Shown one piece after another: positions 1-13,400 of a stretch of DNA of 64,000 nt. The notes under the pieces were generated by a model. The model saw only the letters and a list, made by a program, of their open reading frames with translations, did no database searches and had not been told where the DNA came from. The DNA is from Luidia sarsii. Its lineage: Eukaryota > Echinodermata > Asteroidea > Paxillosida > Luidiidae. A program made the position numbers and the translations under genes. How positions within the stretch are numbered: position 1 is the first letter of the stretch; each line of letters opens with the position of its first letter. The stretch covers positions 8,935,502 through 8,999,501 of the forward strand of contig OX465118.1 in NCBI GenBank assembly GCA_949987565.1, read 5' to 3'.

Positions 1-645
1 TATTTGATGGCCCAAATGAAGACCGTTCCCTGGTGTTTTTTTTTGAATATTTTTGTTCCCACCCAGCAGGTTACCCTTAGAGATCTTGTACATTTTCCCC
101 TCTCCGAAATAACCTTTCACGATTGCTGGTTTATTGTTTGCAGTGATAGTTTCATTTCAAACGGTGATCTTTCTTTAGTTTGTGATTGCATATTGCCAGC
201 TGACAGTGTATCAAGAAGAGAACTATGAACTTTAAATCAGTTAATCCGTCAGTTTCCGTGCCTCCTTGCATGCCTCCTTTGAATTTGGACGTCCGTTAAA
301 ATGATGGAGTTGAATTCCGCAAGAGTTTGTCGAAGCAGGCGTCCCATCAGCTCGACGAGTAATAAGCATTCAATATCCCCAGCAAAAGAGAAAAAAAATC
401 TATCACTCTACCCCGAACAGCTGCCCGGTTTTGTGTGTGTTTTTTTTTTTTAGAGAGTCTCAAATCACTATAATTATGCAGCACGATTGCAAAGCGCTAT
501 ATAGGCCTACACGTAAACCCTACACAACTGGTATCCTGCCTGAGCGTGTATAGTGCAATGTATTTTCGTATTACCAATGAATGTTCTGCCTCAAATCGTG
601 CTGGTTATACAAAATCACGGCTGGTAACTGAGTGCCGTACATTGG

Positions 646-890
646 GTACCACATTATTCGCTATGGGCCCATATGTTTGTGCACAAACAAAGTATGGAGA
701 ATTGAGTCTCAGCTCACTGCACTCAGATTGTACGTTGTATTCGCTCTGCAGGGAAAGCCTTATTGGCTTTGCAGAAAGCCTATCCTTAGCTTTAACTTCA
801 ACTGGTATAGCCCCCTCCCCTCCCTCTTGCCCCCCACCCCGAAAATTGTTTATGCACAAACATATGGGCCCGTAGCAAATATTGTGGTAT
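646..890. mobile_element. MITE-like element with 43-bp terminal inverted repeats
   Basis: Positions 646-688 and 848-890 are inverted copies of each other with only a few mismatches; the shared core is GGGCCCATATGTTTGTGCA. About 160 bp of unrelated sequence lies between. The size and lack of coding sequence suggest a non-autonomous DNA transposon. No clean target duplication was seen. Confidence 0.6.
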
Positions 891-1300
891 GGAAAAAAAA
901 ATCGCCAGCCGGCGGCAAAAACCGAAGGCAGGCGTAGAGATTGCCACCCATTACCCCGCTTATCATCAGCAACAAGGACAACAATTGGCGGAGTGGCGAA
1001 ACAGACACCTTTCGCCCAACAAACACGGCGTCAGCGTTTTCGTCGCAAGTCCCGTTTGGTCTCATTCCCTGGATGATGGGAACGAGCCAATCCGTATAGA
1101 AGCTGAACATCCACCGTGATATTTATTGTTAAAACGATCGAGGGGTGTCCGGTCGGCATCTGGTGCCGTGAATTTTTTTTCTTTCGGTTAACCGCCGTAC
1201 TTGAAACCTTGAGAGAAAGAAACAGAATACTACGAATGGCCGTGAATTTTAAGAATGCTTGCAAACGAAATCACCTGTCACCACTAGCAGCAGCAGCTGC

Positions 1301-1500
1301 NNNNNNNNNNNNNNNNNNNNNNNNNNNNNNNNNNNNNNNNNNNNNNNNNNNNNNNNNNNNNNNNNNNNNNNNNNNNNNNNNNNNNNNNNNNNNNNNNNNN
1401 NNNNNNNNNNNNNNNNNNNNNNNNNNNNNNNNNNNNNNNNNNNNNNNNNNNNNNNNNNNNNNNNNNNNNNNNNNNNNNNNNNNNNNNNNNNNNNNNNNNN
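1301..1500. other. Assembly gap of 200 Ns
   Basis: Exactly 200 unknown bases, a round number typical of a placeholder. The gap is preceded by a short CAG run (about 1286-1299), so a collapsed or unassembled repeat is likely. A small exon could be hidden here. Confidence 0.99.
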
Positions 1501-2427
1501 TATCTGTCCTGTTTGAGTTTGGAAACCACGTGAACAGGGCGTGCGCTTTCATTAGCCAGTTGTCTTTTTTGTGGGGGGGGGGGGTCTCGGCACGTAGCTC
1601 AAGTCCGCGAGAGGCGAACAAAATCAACTGGATAGATAGATTGGATAGATAGATAATAGATAAACTGGATGGATAGATATTGGTCTCACGGCCTCTTGAG
1701 GCATAAATCTCACCCAAAGTTGACCGCACACGGTAAGCTACGTGCTGAGCTAACGGCTTAGAGAGATCTTTTGCTCAGCAGATATTCTCTCGCGTACGGC
1801 GGGCCTGAGTGTGAAATTGCTCTTTTAACCAGCAATGAACCAGCACACAATGTGATGTATCTCAAAAACTGACTTCCAATAAGATTAATAGAGAGAGATA
1901 TTTATCATCCATTGATATGGCCATCCGCTTAATTTCAGACTTAATTATAAAATCATTATACAGTCGCCTAATTGCCGTCCGACAACTTTTATCTTTATTA
2001 AAAAAAAAAAATTGATTCCAAAAATTCAATTGAATTCTCTTAATTACAACCAACCTGCCCTCAATCATTGTTCTGTGCACCTGTTGCATGCAGTTTAAAG
2101 AATTGATCTTTGTTGTACAATATTTTCCCCTTAATTCCCCTGTGTAAACTAAACCGACTAACCAAACAACTGTGTTCGTATGTTGTTTTCTAATTTGACT
2201 AACAGCTATACACAGAAGGCAAGCCGGCGACCCAAGTGGTAAGAAAGATAACTGTTTTTTTTAACGAAAGAAAAGCATCAACCGCCTTTAAATCTTTCAG
2301 AATCCATCCCCGAAATTGGAGCAAATTTCAAGAAACTGGCTCTCAAGGGCTTATTTTTATGAATGTCGCCCAACACTAGGCCCGAAATGCCACTTAAGAT
2401 CTTCAAACTTAAAAACCAGTACACGTG

Positions 2428-2600
2428 TAATAGATCATTTGCACTGGCAGCCATCGTTGGGGCCTTCGAGTGTTATTAAAATTAAGTGACAATGCAGGTA
2501 CAAAGAGTGCACTCTTGCCTAATCCAAGAGGAGCAAAGACTAGGCCCCAAAGATGGCCGCCGGTGCAACCAGGACAAGAACCAGGAGCATAATAGATCAT
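2428..2600. mobile_element. 151-bp insertion flanked by 11-bp direct repeats
   Basis: TAATAGATCAT occurs at 2428-2438 and 2590-2600, as a target-site duplication would. Between them, 2441-2465 (gcactggcagccatc...) is partly inverted at about 2540-2566, both arms reading toward GGGGCC. A short non-autonomous element is the simplest reading. Class not assigned. Confidence 0.45.
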
Positions 2601-3883
2601 AAAAGATTATGTTTCGTTTGAATTCAGACAAGGTAGATGAGAAAAGGGGAGCAGGTTAGAGAATTCCATGGTGCAGCAGTGAGCGGGAAAAAAATCTAGA
2701 AGATTGCCGCATATAGTTGTTGCTTTATTGGTGCTATAACTGCATACGATAAATACGTGGTACGAGCATTGGGACGATCTTGGGGAACCAAGGCAGAAAT
2801 GCCATTAGAGCATCGTCCAGGATTATTATCTATAGAGTAAGGCAAGAGAGCGACTGTGTGATAAAGGTTCTAAAGATGAGGCTGAACCAATTAGATCCTT
2901 GCAGATGCTTGCTGGTTTATGAAGAGCTTGGCTTTTACAGTGGTCCGTGTGCCACTGGCCACTAAAACTGGCTTTAGAATAAGGCCCATCGGGCCACCGA
3001 AATCTCTGATAGGTGGCCCAAGATCGGTGGCCATGGCTTGAAATCTTCCAAAGGCACTTTGAAATATATACAGCCGGGAACTTGCTGCACTAAAGCTCAA
3101 GATCCATATATTTTTTAAAACTTGGTGACACCATAAGAACCGTCATCTCTTGCGTGTTTGTCAGTTTTGGGCTAAAACCCTAGGAACGTGGGTTAGGCAC
3201 AGTGCGGAGAATTGGATTAAATCTCATTTTATGAAGTTCTCTCTAAACAGAAAAAAAATGTCTCCAAGATAGGATTAATGATTGAGTGTTTTCACGTTAT
3301 TAAGTTAGGGCAGAAGCAATGTTTAAGGCTAAGCCTGTTGTCAGTGGCGAAAGTTCCCATAGCCGATAAAAATTGGATTTGAGAAGGTCAATACAAAATA
3401 ATTCTGCCGAGCTTGGATTAGCCTAGGCCTTGGGGCTTTTCGCTTTATCCTGCGGCCAGCGGCTCTGGCTGCGTCTGTACCGGCAACAGGGCATCTGCCT
3501 TCAGTGGATGCCACAGGCTGCCTATTGAGATGACCCTAGCCACATCCATAGCCTTCATTCAGATCCAGCCTTGTCATGTATCGAATTCCTGAGAATCCTA
3601 CCCTCAGTCTGATAGGATTTACTGAAAGCTCATCAGAATCTAATCTCATTGGGCCGCCTCCTAAGCTCCAGATTTTCTCAGCCGGAAAGTTTGTCTTGGT
3701 AAAAAGTGGATTAAAGAATGATATACTTCTGTGTGATTTTGACCTGCACTTTGCTACCATTTTAATGAGAATGACATTTGCCTGGTGTGTGTTTTCGTGC
3801 GGAGAAAATCCTCTCTTTTTTCCCCCTCCTTGTCGGTGTAAATAAGTCTTAAGGCTTTGCATGGTGCGTGAAACAATGATAGG

Positions 3884-4277
3884 GTGGTTTTGCGGTGACA
3901 CCATGTATACGGTCTCTTTAGGAAGAGATGTAGTTCTGAAAAGAACCTGAGTGAGCGGTAACTCGACGCTCCGGCTATAGCATTATGCTCTGTTTCTTCT
4001 GCGGTCGATTTCACCAAACCCATCGTAACTTACGATCAATCGCAAGAAGATGAGCGATGCACAGAAACCATACGGTGTGTCACAACTTACGATAGGTTAT
4101 CCATCGTAAAGTAGAGTTACAATGCATCGTATGATTATAAGGCTTTGTGAAATCCACCTCTGATGATGGTCAGATCATACTGGCCGGAACGTCAGAGTTA
4201 TCACCCGGGTTCTTTTCAGAACCATTTACCTCTCACTAAAGAGACCGTATAGCCTACACGGTGTCACCGCAAACCCT
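3884..4277. mobile_element. MITE-like element with about 100-bp inverted repeats
   Basis: The left arm (about 3884-3985) and the right arm (about 4170-4277) are imperfect reverse complements; anchors are TGCGGTGACACC, ACGGTCTCTTTAG and GTTCTGAAAAGAACC. The centre carries further small palindromes around CTTACGAT. There is no coding capacity, so it is probably a foldback or MITE element. Confidence 0.65.
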
Positions 4278-5540
4278 CCTGTATTGTCCGAGTATGTTTT
4301 GGTTTGGAGAATTGTAAGATTAAAATGTAGGCCGTCAATAACTGAACACAAAGAACAGATGGGTTCTGATGTTCCATCATGGGGCTTGCCTTGTTTTTCA
4401 TTCTGCGGCAATGAATTAGTGGTTTGCCATCGCTGTCATCCCAACGGGCGAGAGAGTGAGATCGTGTACTCGTTACCCCCATTACTGACACATCTCCCCC
4501 TCCTTTCTACGCATGTACATGTTTATATAATCGCCTTGTCTTACATTGTCAGCGTGTCATGTATTCAAGCGGTGAAGCCTAGCATCTTGTCACCTGAGAG
4601 CATATTGATTCCTCCCCCCCCAAAAAAAAAAAAATACAAAAAAATTCAAGGACTCGCACACAAGCCTACTCATAACACGCCGTATCATTTTCGGCACAGT
4701 CCAAATTACCCTATATCCCACCTCCCTCAAAAAACAAAATCTAATGGAGGCAGCGTGCATATGGCAGTTAGCTTCGTAATATTTTATGGAGGTCGATGGT
4801 CCGGGAAACACCCACGCGTTTAGGTCAATCCCGTTCCATTGTACTCCATCTTAGGAGCAATGAGAGCATCAATATCTGTCGCCAGTTCGGTCAGGAAAGA
4901 GTGAAGGATGTTTTTCAGCGAAACCTGCTGGCTAAATTTCATTTCCTTTCCCCACGATGGACAGCTGGATTTTTGAGCCATAAACAGAGCGCTTGGGAGC
5001 TTGTGGCATCGTTTTTTAAAAGGAATTGGAAATTTTCGAAGCCACTATATAGACCTATAATTATAATTAACCTCGTTTTTTTCGGGCGGGGGCAATAAAT
5101 ATTTCATGCATATTATATTTTTTACTCCATAATGCTCCTTTTCATGCAACGTTGACAGAAACTATGTATGAGTGGCAATTTATGCCTTTTGAAAAAAAAA
5201 GTAATTGACTCACACAATCGGCCCCATCTATAAAGCTGGGCACATAAATTGACTCAGTAAATCATGACCCTTTTCCAAAATGGGCTGATGACATTTTTTT
5301 TTCTCAAAGGCCAAATGACCTTTTCCATATCTCTGCGATTGCATGCATCCATCAAAATTAGGCAGAAACACCCTCTCCTTACTAAGAGACAGAGAGAGGG
5401 GGACAGAGAGGGGGACAGATAGAGGGGAGAGGGCTGAGTGGGAGAGAGGGGGAGAGAGAGGGGGGAGGGGAAGAGTGAGGGAGGGAGGGGAAAGACACAG
5501 AGAGGGGGAGTTTAAACCCCCTGTTTTTGCATCCAACCAT

Positions 5541-5794
5541 TTGTGACCCGGCACAGCATAATGAGAAATAACCCCACTTTTGAGATTTTGAGGTTTTCTA
5601 ATGATGTGAAAGAGTCTACCATTAGCTTTCAAATGATATCAAAATATAATATCCTCTAATACTTAAAATTTCCAAAAAGTAAAAAAAAGAAAATTGATTG
5701 GTTATCGAGTTGCGAAGATACTTTAACTTCAGGCGTTGTTTACTCAAAAAATGTTTTCGTGGGATATTCCTCATGTCGTTGTGCCGGGTCACAT
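5541..5794. mobile_element. MITE-like element with TGTGACCCGGCACA ends
   Basis: TTGTGACCCGGCACA at 5541 is mirrored by TGTGCCGGGTCACA ending near 5793; the inverted similarity continues inward for about 35 bp with mismatches. The element lies about 130 bp upstream of the first EC1 exon and is AT-rich inside. Confidence 0.6.
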
Positions 5795-5923
5795 TTTGTC
5801 AAGTTGCAACTTCAATTTTGTTTTCTATTATCGGAGAGCAATAAAAACCACTTGAATAGATCCAAAGGCCCAGCCACACTTTAAAGGCTCTTTAATACTT
5901 GTCTTACTTCTCTTCACATGTAG

Positions 5924-5998
5924 CATTTGATTGTGTCCGGGATGATAACGACCAATCAGACATCATATCGTATGGTTTTAGCGAGGAAGCACCAGCAG
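5924..5998 (+). CDS. PCDH15: PCDH15 exon 1 (EC1 start)
   Basis: Acceptor tag at 5921-5923, donor gtgagg at 5999. The first two bases finish a codon split with an unseen upstream exon, which must end in phase 1. The exon reads FDCVRDDND... and ends in phase 1. Cys at residue 3 corresponds to the first EC1 Cys of vertebrate PCDH15, whose partner lies in exon 3. An in-frame TAG overlaps the acceptor, so the exon cannot extend upstream in this frame. Confidence 0.85.
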
Positions 5999-8900
5999 GT
6001 GAGGACATTCTCCTTGACTTTTTAGTCTGCTGAGTGACCCCTTGGGTCCCTTCTGCTCCTCTCTTTTTTTCCTTTACGATCTATCTCCCTTCTCCCTTTC
6101 CCCTTAACATTATGTATCCCTTCTTTTTTTTCCTTTACATTATGCTTCTTTTCTCTCTTTTTTCCTTTAAATTCTCTTTCTCTTCTCTCTTTTTTCCTTT
6201 ACGATCTATTTCCCTTTCTCTTTTTTTCTTTACATTCTGTTTCCCTTCTCTCTTTTTTCCTTTACATTTCTTTCCCTTCTCTCCTTTTTTCCTTAACGAT
6301 CTGTTTCTCTTTCTCCTATTTCCTTTACATTCTGCTTCCCTTCTCTCCTTTTTTCCTTTACGATCTGTTTCCCTTCTCTCTTTTTTCTTAAAGTTACATT
6401 CTGCTTCCCTTCTCTCCTTTTTTCCTTTACATTTCTTTCCCTTCTCTCCTTTTTTCCTTTACGATCTGTTTCCCTTTCTCTTTTTTCCTTTACATGCTGT
6501 TTCCCTTCTCTCTTTTTTCCTTTACATTTCTTTCCCTTCTCTCCTTTTTTCCTATACGATCTGTTTCCCTTTCTCTTTTTTCCTTTACATTCTGCTTCCC
6601 TTCTCTCCTTTTTTCCTTTACATTCTGCTTCCCTTCTGTCCTTTTTTCCCTTCACATTCCTTTTCCCTTCTCTCTTTTTTCCTTTACATTCTCTTTCCCG
6701 TCTCTCTATTTACTTTAAGGTTGGCTTCTTAGGTTCTTTCCAGAAACACTCCCCTTCTAATAGTCATATTCATATGGTACTATCGCAAAAACTCCAATTT
6801 TGCAAACTATGATCCATGAACTGCTTTAGCCACATTTACAATAATTGGTTGTTTGCATCTGAATGAAAAAGGGGGCGTGATTCCTGGAGATATACGACAG
6901 TTATAATGCAAAGACTAGTTGGCGATTTGGGAAGGCCGCCATCGATATAAGGGCTGGATAGCTCAGATGGTAAGAGCACTATAGTACGCAAAACCAGAGG
7001 CCTCGGGTTCAAGTTCCGGTCCAGTTTTCCTTGTCATTTTTCAAAATTGTTAAACAAAATTCCCAGTCAGCTTTTCCTTCATTTTTTCCCCGTATAATCC
7101 TGTCTGTTTTCAAATCGTTTGCCTGGCTGTCTTTTCCCTTCTTGCGCCTCTGCACAGAAGGTAGAGCATCCCATCCTAATGGTAGATTATTTTCCTTCTT
7201 CTTCTCCTTCTTGTGAATTTGGTCACTCCCCCAGGGCACAGAATCGGCACCTTGCCTATCAGAGGTGTTGCAGACGGCCCCGATCAGACCATCATTCTGA
7301 CCATCGAGCCGAGCCAGGACTCTGCCTATGTCATGCTCAACATGTCGGAGAAGACTCTCATCCTGTCCCAGCACGTTGACCCAGATGTAAGTGCGGCACG
7401 TTCCTTCGCTGTCATCAGACGGGACGAGTGTATTATAAAGTCAGTGGTGATGGCAATGGTGATTGATGGAAGGACTCTTGTAGTGTGAAAGGGGCTATAG
7501 GGTTGCTGAACTCTTTGACTACCGGTGCGTGGTATATCTGTGACTTCAGACGGAATCAATCTGCACAGGGTTTACGACGAGCCGTAGTCTAGGTTCTAGA
7601 CGTTGTTGTCGTTTGCATGCGCCACGCCACTTCGCCCTCAGACTACGTTCTTCCGCAGCAACCCGCACGCACGCACGCCCGTGCGTGCGGACGTGCGTGC
7701 GGACGTGCGTCCGGACATGCGGGCGGACGTGCGTGCGGACGTGCGTGCGGACGTGCGTCCGGACGTGCGTCCGGACATGCGGGCGGACGTGCGTGCGGAC
7801 GTGCGTGCGGACGTGCGTGCGGACGTGCGTGCGGGTGGCTGCGGAAAAACGCCCTCTCGTAGTGGCGTATCCGAACGATGACAGCGTCTTGACCCTAGAC
7901 TAGACGAGCCGCTGCCCTGTGGGCGGTCTGTCGTACAGAAAGAGAGAAAGAGTTTTAAAACACCGTAGCTATCGTTTGACCTTACCCAATGTTGTATGAT
8001 GCCTTTAAGCTGAACCCCCCCCCCTAACTTGCCTTATAAAATGCCAGCCTAAGAGCCACTCGCATTTAGGAAGCAGTGGTCATGGACAAGTTCAGAACAA
8101 AGAATGTTGTATATTTGTTTCTTATTTGTCATATTTGAATCTGTCTTCTCTCTTAAGATTCCAACTCTACAGTCAAGGCTGAACCTTGATATCAAATGTT
8201 CCCTCTTGAGTCTACCAGACCTACAGGTATGACGGATAGTCCTCTCTTCTCTCTTTCTCTCTTTCACCCCCTCGAACAGGTTTATGAAGCTTGTTCAATC
8301 TTTTAAATTTTAACTGAAGTTTTTAATCAAAATAATTCACAAAGTCATACATAAATCTAAACCCCAAAAATATTAAAAAAATATACTTAAAATTAATTTA
8401 TATTTATTTTTTTAAATAAAGAAATCGAACTGATTCATGCAGTCTTCACCGAGAAGGATCTCACATGCACGTGCATGGGAGAATAAGTAAACATTCACGC
8501 AGGGACCGAAACGAAAACAATTCGGAAAATCTTGAAGCTGTCGATTCCGCACGTGTTGCCACGGCTGGTCGATGTGGAATATAGAGAAGGAGCAGCATGT
8601 TCTTTCAGTATCCTCTCTCGGCTTCGAGCCGGTGAGTTTGGCCCACAAGTCTTCCTCCTAATCCTCCTCGGTGAAGCCGATGGAAGAAAAGTGATCGCTC
8701 ATAATTTATACAAATCACATTCACATCCTTATTTTGATTTCTAATGAGTATTGGTAGGCGATTTTGAGAGATTTCTCCATTTTGATGGCCGCAGCCCACT
8801 TCCTAAGAAACTCAGGTTTCTCGTCCTTATTGGAAATTGCATGGAAAGTGTTTTCATGCTTTTTCCCGCTGGCATTTTTACAACCAAAAGCTTGATAGTA

Positions 8901-10441
8901 CGCGAGTGTGCACACACTGCATGCAGTAGGTGGGCACATCCGAGCACCTAGTCATACGTCAGATATCCGTCCTTACGTCACATCCCCGCGATCAGCGGCG
9001 GCTTTTTCGAAAAAGATGGCTGCGTACGGCAACGCAAATTCGACCTACAATTCCATGAGTTTTCTCTTTTTATGAAAATCGTACGAGAGTGACTCATAGG
9101 TAATTGTAGGCTGTTTTTAACACCCAATCAGATAAGCAAACTTTATTTCTTGGGATGCATTCCCCATTAAGTTTAACTATGTGGGAGGTCACCATCCTAG
9201 GGCTGGATAGCTCAGGTGGAAGAGCACCTGTGCGTTAATCCAGAACCAGAGGTCTCGGGTTCAAGTCCAGTTCCAGTCAAAGTTTTCTTTGCCAATTTTT
9301 TTTTTATCTTTTATGAAGGAAATAATTCTTTTCTTTTCTTCACAGTTTGAATACCGTATCAATATTGATGTTGACAATATCAACGACAACGCACCAGAGT
9401 TTACAAATCTCCCCTACCAAGCCAACATATCAGAGGTGGGCCTTACTGTTATATTGTTAGTTTTACCTGGGTAGGAGTTCACGGGTGCATGGTTGGGTAT
9501 GAATGGGCGTGTGGATGGGTATGAGTGGGTGTGTGCGAACAGGTGTATCAGTGGGTATGAATGGGTGTATAGGCTATAGGTGGGTCTGGATAGATGTTTA
9601 ATGGTTGGGCGTAGATGGGTGCATGGATGTATGGGTGGATATAAGTGGGTGCATAGATGGGTATGAATGGGTATATGGATGGGTATGAGTGGGTGTGTGC
9701 GAACAGGTGTATCAGTGGGTATGAATGGGTGTGGGTCTGGATAGATGTTTAATGGTTGGGCGTAGATGGGTGCATGGTAGGGGTGTATGAATATATGGGT
9801 GGTCATAATGGCGTGGTCATAATTGCCCTAAATGGTTGCGCAGGTGGGGGGCATGAATGGGTGTGGGTGTAAATGGGTGTGTGGGTGGGCGTGAATGGTG
9901 TATGGGTGGGTGTGAATGGGTTTATGGGTGGGCGTGAATGGGTGTAGCGGTGGGCGTGAATGGGTGAATGGGTGTATGAATCATGCACCCATTGGAATAG
10001 ATAGTCAGATGGGTAGATCTGAAGTGGTTGGGTGTATATCGCGGAACAGGTGTATCTTTGTGGGTTATAATGGTTAATTGGCTCTTGATGGAAGTTAAGG
10101 GGGAGTTTGGCTCGTTGGATGTGAGCGATCTGAATGTTGTGCATGGTTGGGTCTAGTTTAGAGCAGACGAATGAGTGATTGGTTTCACGGAGAGAGATTC
10201 TATTGCGCCTGTTCTTCAGAATTTCTGCCACGGCAATCCTCAAATTACAGAAATCCATTTTCCGTTTGTCCTCCATGCTCAGCTGACGCTAGTGGACACG
10301 GTAGTTTTCGCCAACATTGAAGCTGTGGACAAGGACGGGCAGAATGCGTTCGGCCAGCTCATCTACAGCGTGGAGTACAATCCCAATGACCCGGTTAGTT
10401 GCTCATCCAAATGAAAAGTTGATAGCTATTGATTGCTATGG

Positions 10442-10486
<45 letters not shown>

Positions 10487-13400
10487 AGGGAGAGAGAGAG
10501 AGAGAGGGAGAGAGGGAGAGAGAAGGGAGAGAGAGATGAGAGAGATAGAGAGAGAGAGAGGGAGAGAGAGATAGAGGGGGAGAGTAAGAGAGAGAGAGAG
10601 GGGGAGGGGGAGAGAGAGAAAGAGAGAGGGAGTGGGAGGGAGAAGGAGAAGGGGAGAGAGAGGGGAGGGAGAAGGAGAAGGAGAGAGAGAGGGGAGAGGG
10701 AGAAGGAGAAGGAGGGAGAGAGAGGGGGAGGGAGAAGGAGAAGGAGAGAGAGAGGGGAGGGAGAAGGAGAAGGAGAGAGAGGGGGAGAAGGAGGAGGAGA
10801 GAGAGAGGGGAGAGGGAGAAGGAGAAGGAGAGAGAGAGGGGAGAGGGAGAAGGAGAAGGAGAGAGAGAGAGGGGGGAGGGAAAGGAGAAGGAGAGAGAGA
10901 GAGAGAGAGAGAGGGGGGAGGGGAGAGAGAGAGAGAGAGCGAGGGGGGAGAGGGAGAAGGAGAAGGAGAGAAGAGAAAAGATCATTTGAATAGACTTGGT
11001 TGTGAACCCGAGACCTTCGGCTTGATTTTGCACACATCCAACCTTAACCCGTGGGTCCCAGATTCAAATTTCAGCACATTTTTATTTCTCCTTTTTTTTT
11101 GCATTCGCGAAACGTTCAAATAATTGCTGATTTTTGAAGCCCTTACTCTTCGTTACCGCAACAGGAAGCGAGTGATTACTTCACTTTCAAGCACGGAGGG
11201 AAGGGGGAGATCTGGTTGCTGCGGCCACTGGATTACGAGTCCAAGACAACGTGGGAAATCCTTATCAAAGCAAGGGTAGGACTCTTATTGTTCCATTCAT
11301 TTAGGCAACTGTTAACTTGAATGCCAATCTCAGCATTGAATTCCATTCTCAACTTTGAATTCCAATCTCAACATTGAATTCCAATCTCAACTTTGAATTC
11401 CATTCTCGAAAAACATTGAATTCCATTCTCAACTTTATTTTCCATTCTCAACATTGAATTCCAATCTCAACTTTATTTTCCATTCTCAACTTTGAATTCC
11501 ATTCTCAACTTTATTTTCCATTCTTAACATTGAATTCCAATCTCAACTTTGAATTCCAATCTCAACTTTATTTTCCAATCTCAACTTTGAATTCAAATCT
11601 CAACTTTGAATTCAAATCTCAACTTTGAATTCAAATCTCAACTTTGAATTCCAATCTCAACTTTGAAATCCAATCTCAACTTTGAAATCCAATCTCAACT
11701 TTTAATTCCAATCTCAACTTTTAATTCCAATTTCAACTTTTAATTTTAATCTCAACCTCAAATTCCAATCTCAACCTCAAATTCCAATCTCAACCTCAAA
11801 TTCCAATCTCAACCTCAAATTCCAATCTCAACCTCAAATTCCAATCTCAACCTCAAATTCCAATCTCAACCTCAAATTCCAATCTCAACCTCAAATTCCA
11901 ATCTCAACCTCAAATTCCAATCTCAACCTCAAAGTCCAATCTCAACCTCAAAGTCCAATCTCAACCTCAAAGTCCAATCTCAACCTCAAAGTCCAATCTC
12001 AACCTCAAATTCCAATCTCAACCTCAAATTCCAATCTCAACTTTGACTTAAAAAAAGAAATTCATTCATGTTCCCCCTCCACCCCAGGACAATGCCCTCG
12101 AGCCCAGGTTCAACACGACCACGGTCACGCTGTCCATCCTGGACGGGGAAGACCAGCCCCCGCGCTTCCTGCCCTGCAATGCCACGGCCGACCATCAGTG
12201 TCCCCCAGTCACCTACTCGGCCGTCATCCTGGAGAAGGAGGTGAGAGGATTGGGACCCTGCTCTGATTGAGGAAAGTCCTGCTATAGGATCGAAATGTCT
12301 TCCAGCTTTCAAGCACTTTTGGAATAGGCATTATAAAGACTTCGTGACTAAATGGAAAGGCCACTATATCTAAGGGCCAGATAGCTCAGATGGGAAGAGC
12401 GCTGGTATACATGAAACCAGATATCTCGCGTTCAAATCACGGTACAGTCAAAGTTTTCTCTGCCATCTATTTCAATTTGTTCCCAATCAGTTCTTCATGC
12501 ATTTGTTTATTTTTGTTTGCAATTATTTCTTGTTATTTTTTCCCTCTTTGGCAGAACATCACCGATGCCCTTGTCTTTGAGCCCGGCCCCATACAAGCCG
12601 AGGATAGGGACATGGACGTGGCTACCCAAGGACCCATCACGTACTCACTAGTAGACGGTGAGTTTCAAACAATATCCCCCACCTAAACCCCCCCCCTATA
12701 GGGCCTAGATGATATGGTATTTGTCACTCACATATATATCCTGTATTACACCGAGGTGTAAATGACTGCCAACCACGTGAATCCTTTCTTGAGGATAATT
12801 CCAACTTGAATCTTCTGGATCTTCTCCTCTTCTCAAAATAATTGTCATTGATGATGATCAAAACAGTCTCCTGATGATGGCCATTAAGTTACCAGCTCTT
12901 CTCAGAGATCTCTCTTCTCTCTTCCCTTCTATTCCTCTCTCTTTCTTTCTCTTTCTTTTTCTCTCTATTTCCTCTCCCTCTCTCCCTCTCTATCTCTCGT
13001 CCCCCTTCTAGATCTCTCTCTATCTCTCTCCATCTCTCTCTTCTTGTTATTGCTCTTTCTTTCTAGTTCTCTCTCCTTTCTCCTCCCCCTCTCTCCCTCT
13101 CTTCCCCTTCTCTCACTGTCTCTCTTTTCCCTTTCTCTCTTCATATTATCACTCTCTCTTTCTTTCTCGTTCTCTCTCCTTTTTCTTCCCCCTCCCTCTC
13201 TCTCCCTCTCTCCCTCTCTTCCCCCTTCTCTCTCTGTATCTCTCTCCCTCTCTCTCTCTTCATATTATCACTCTCTGTCTCTTTCTCGTTCTCTCTCCTT
13301 TCTCCCCCTCTCCCCTCTCAATTCAAAGCGTTCAGAATAATATGCCATGTAATGTTCCCCAGCCATGTAGAATCTTGCCCCAATGTAATGTTGACCAAGC

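Larger units (their letters stand above)
1..5923. other. Non-coding 5' flank or upstream intron
   Basis: No supported exon. The open frames here are short, lack cadherin motifs and show no convincing hydrophobic leader ending in phase 1. The stretch holds an N gap (1301-1500), GATA-like microsatellite (about 1628-1680), a 43-bp inverted-repeat element (646-890), a 151-bp insertion with 11-bp direct repeats (2428-2600), a long inverted-repeat element (3884-4277), and another at 5541-5794. It is either the intron before the first EC1 exon or upstream DNA. The missing signal peptide exon could lie in the gap or left of the window. Confidence 0.6.

Noticed and set aside
4284..4823. 179-residue frame as a possible upstream PCDH15 exon or separate gene
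   Set aside because: It spans the edge of an inverted-repeat element and a poly-A run, lacks a leader peptide or cadherin motif, and ends without a suitable phase-1 donor.
6953..7026. Functional tRNA gene
   Set aside because: A and B boxes are present but the anticodon arm does not fold, and near copies with the same tail are scattered through the introns, as for a SINE.
9289..10414. Short ATG-initiated frames covering exons 4 and 5
   Set aside because: They are exon sequence plus intron read-through; the ATGs lie in introns or the SINE tail.
10395..11123. Arg/Glu-rich and Ser/Leu-rich frames of about 200 residues
   Set aside because: Compositional products of (GA)n/(CT)n; the same applies to frames at 6034-6732, 12905-13340, 18088-19026, 25682-27880, 38056-38472 and 51320-52279.
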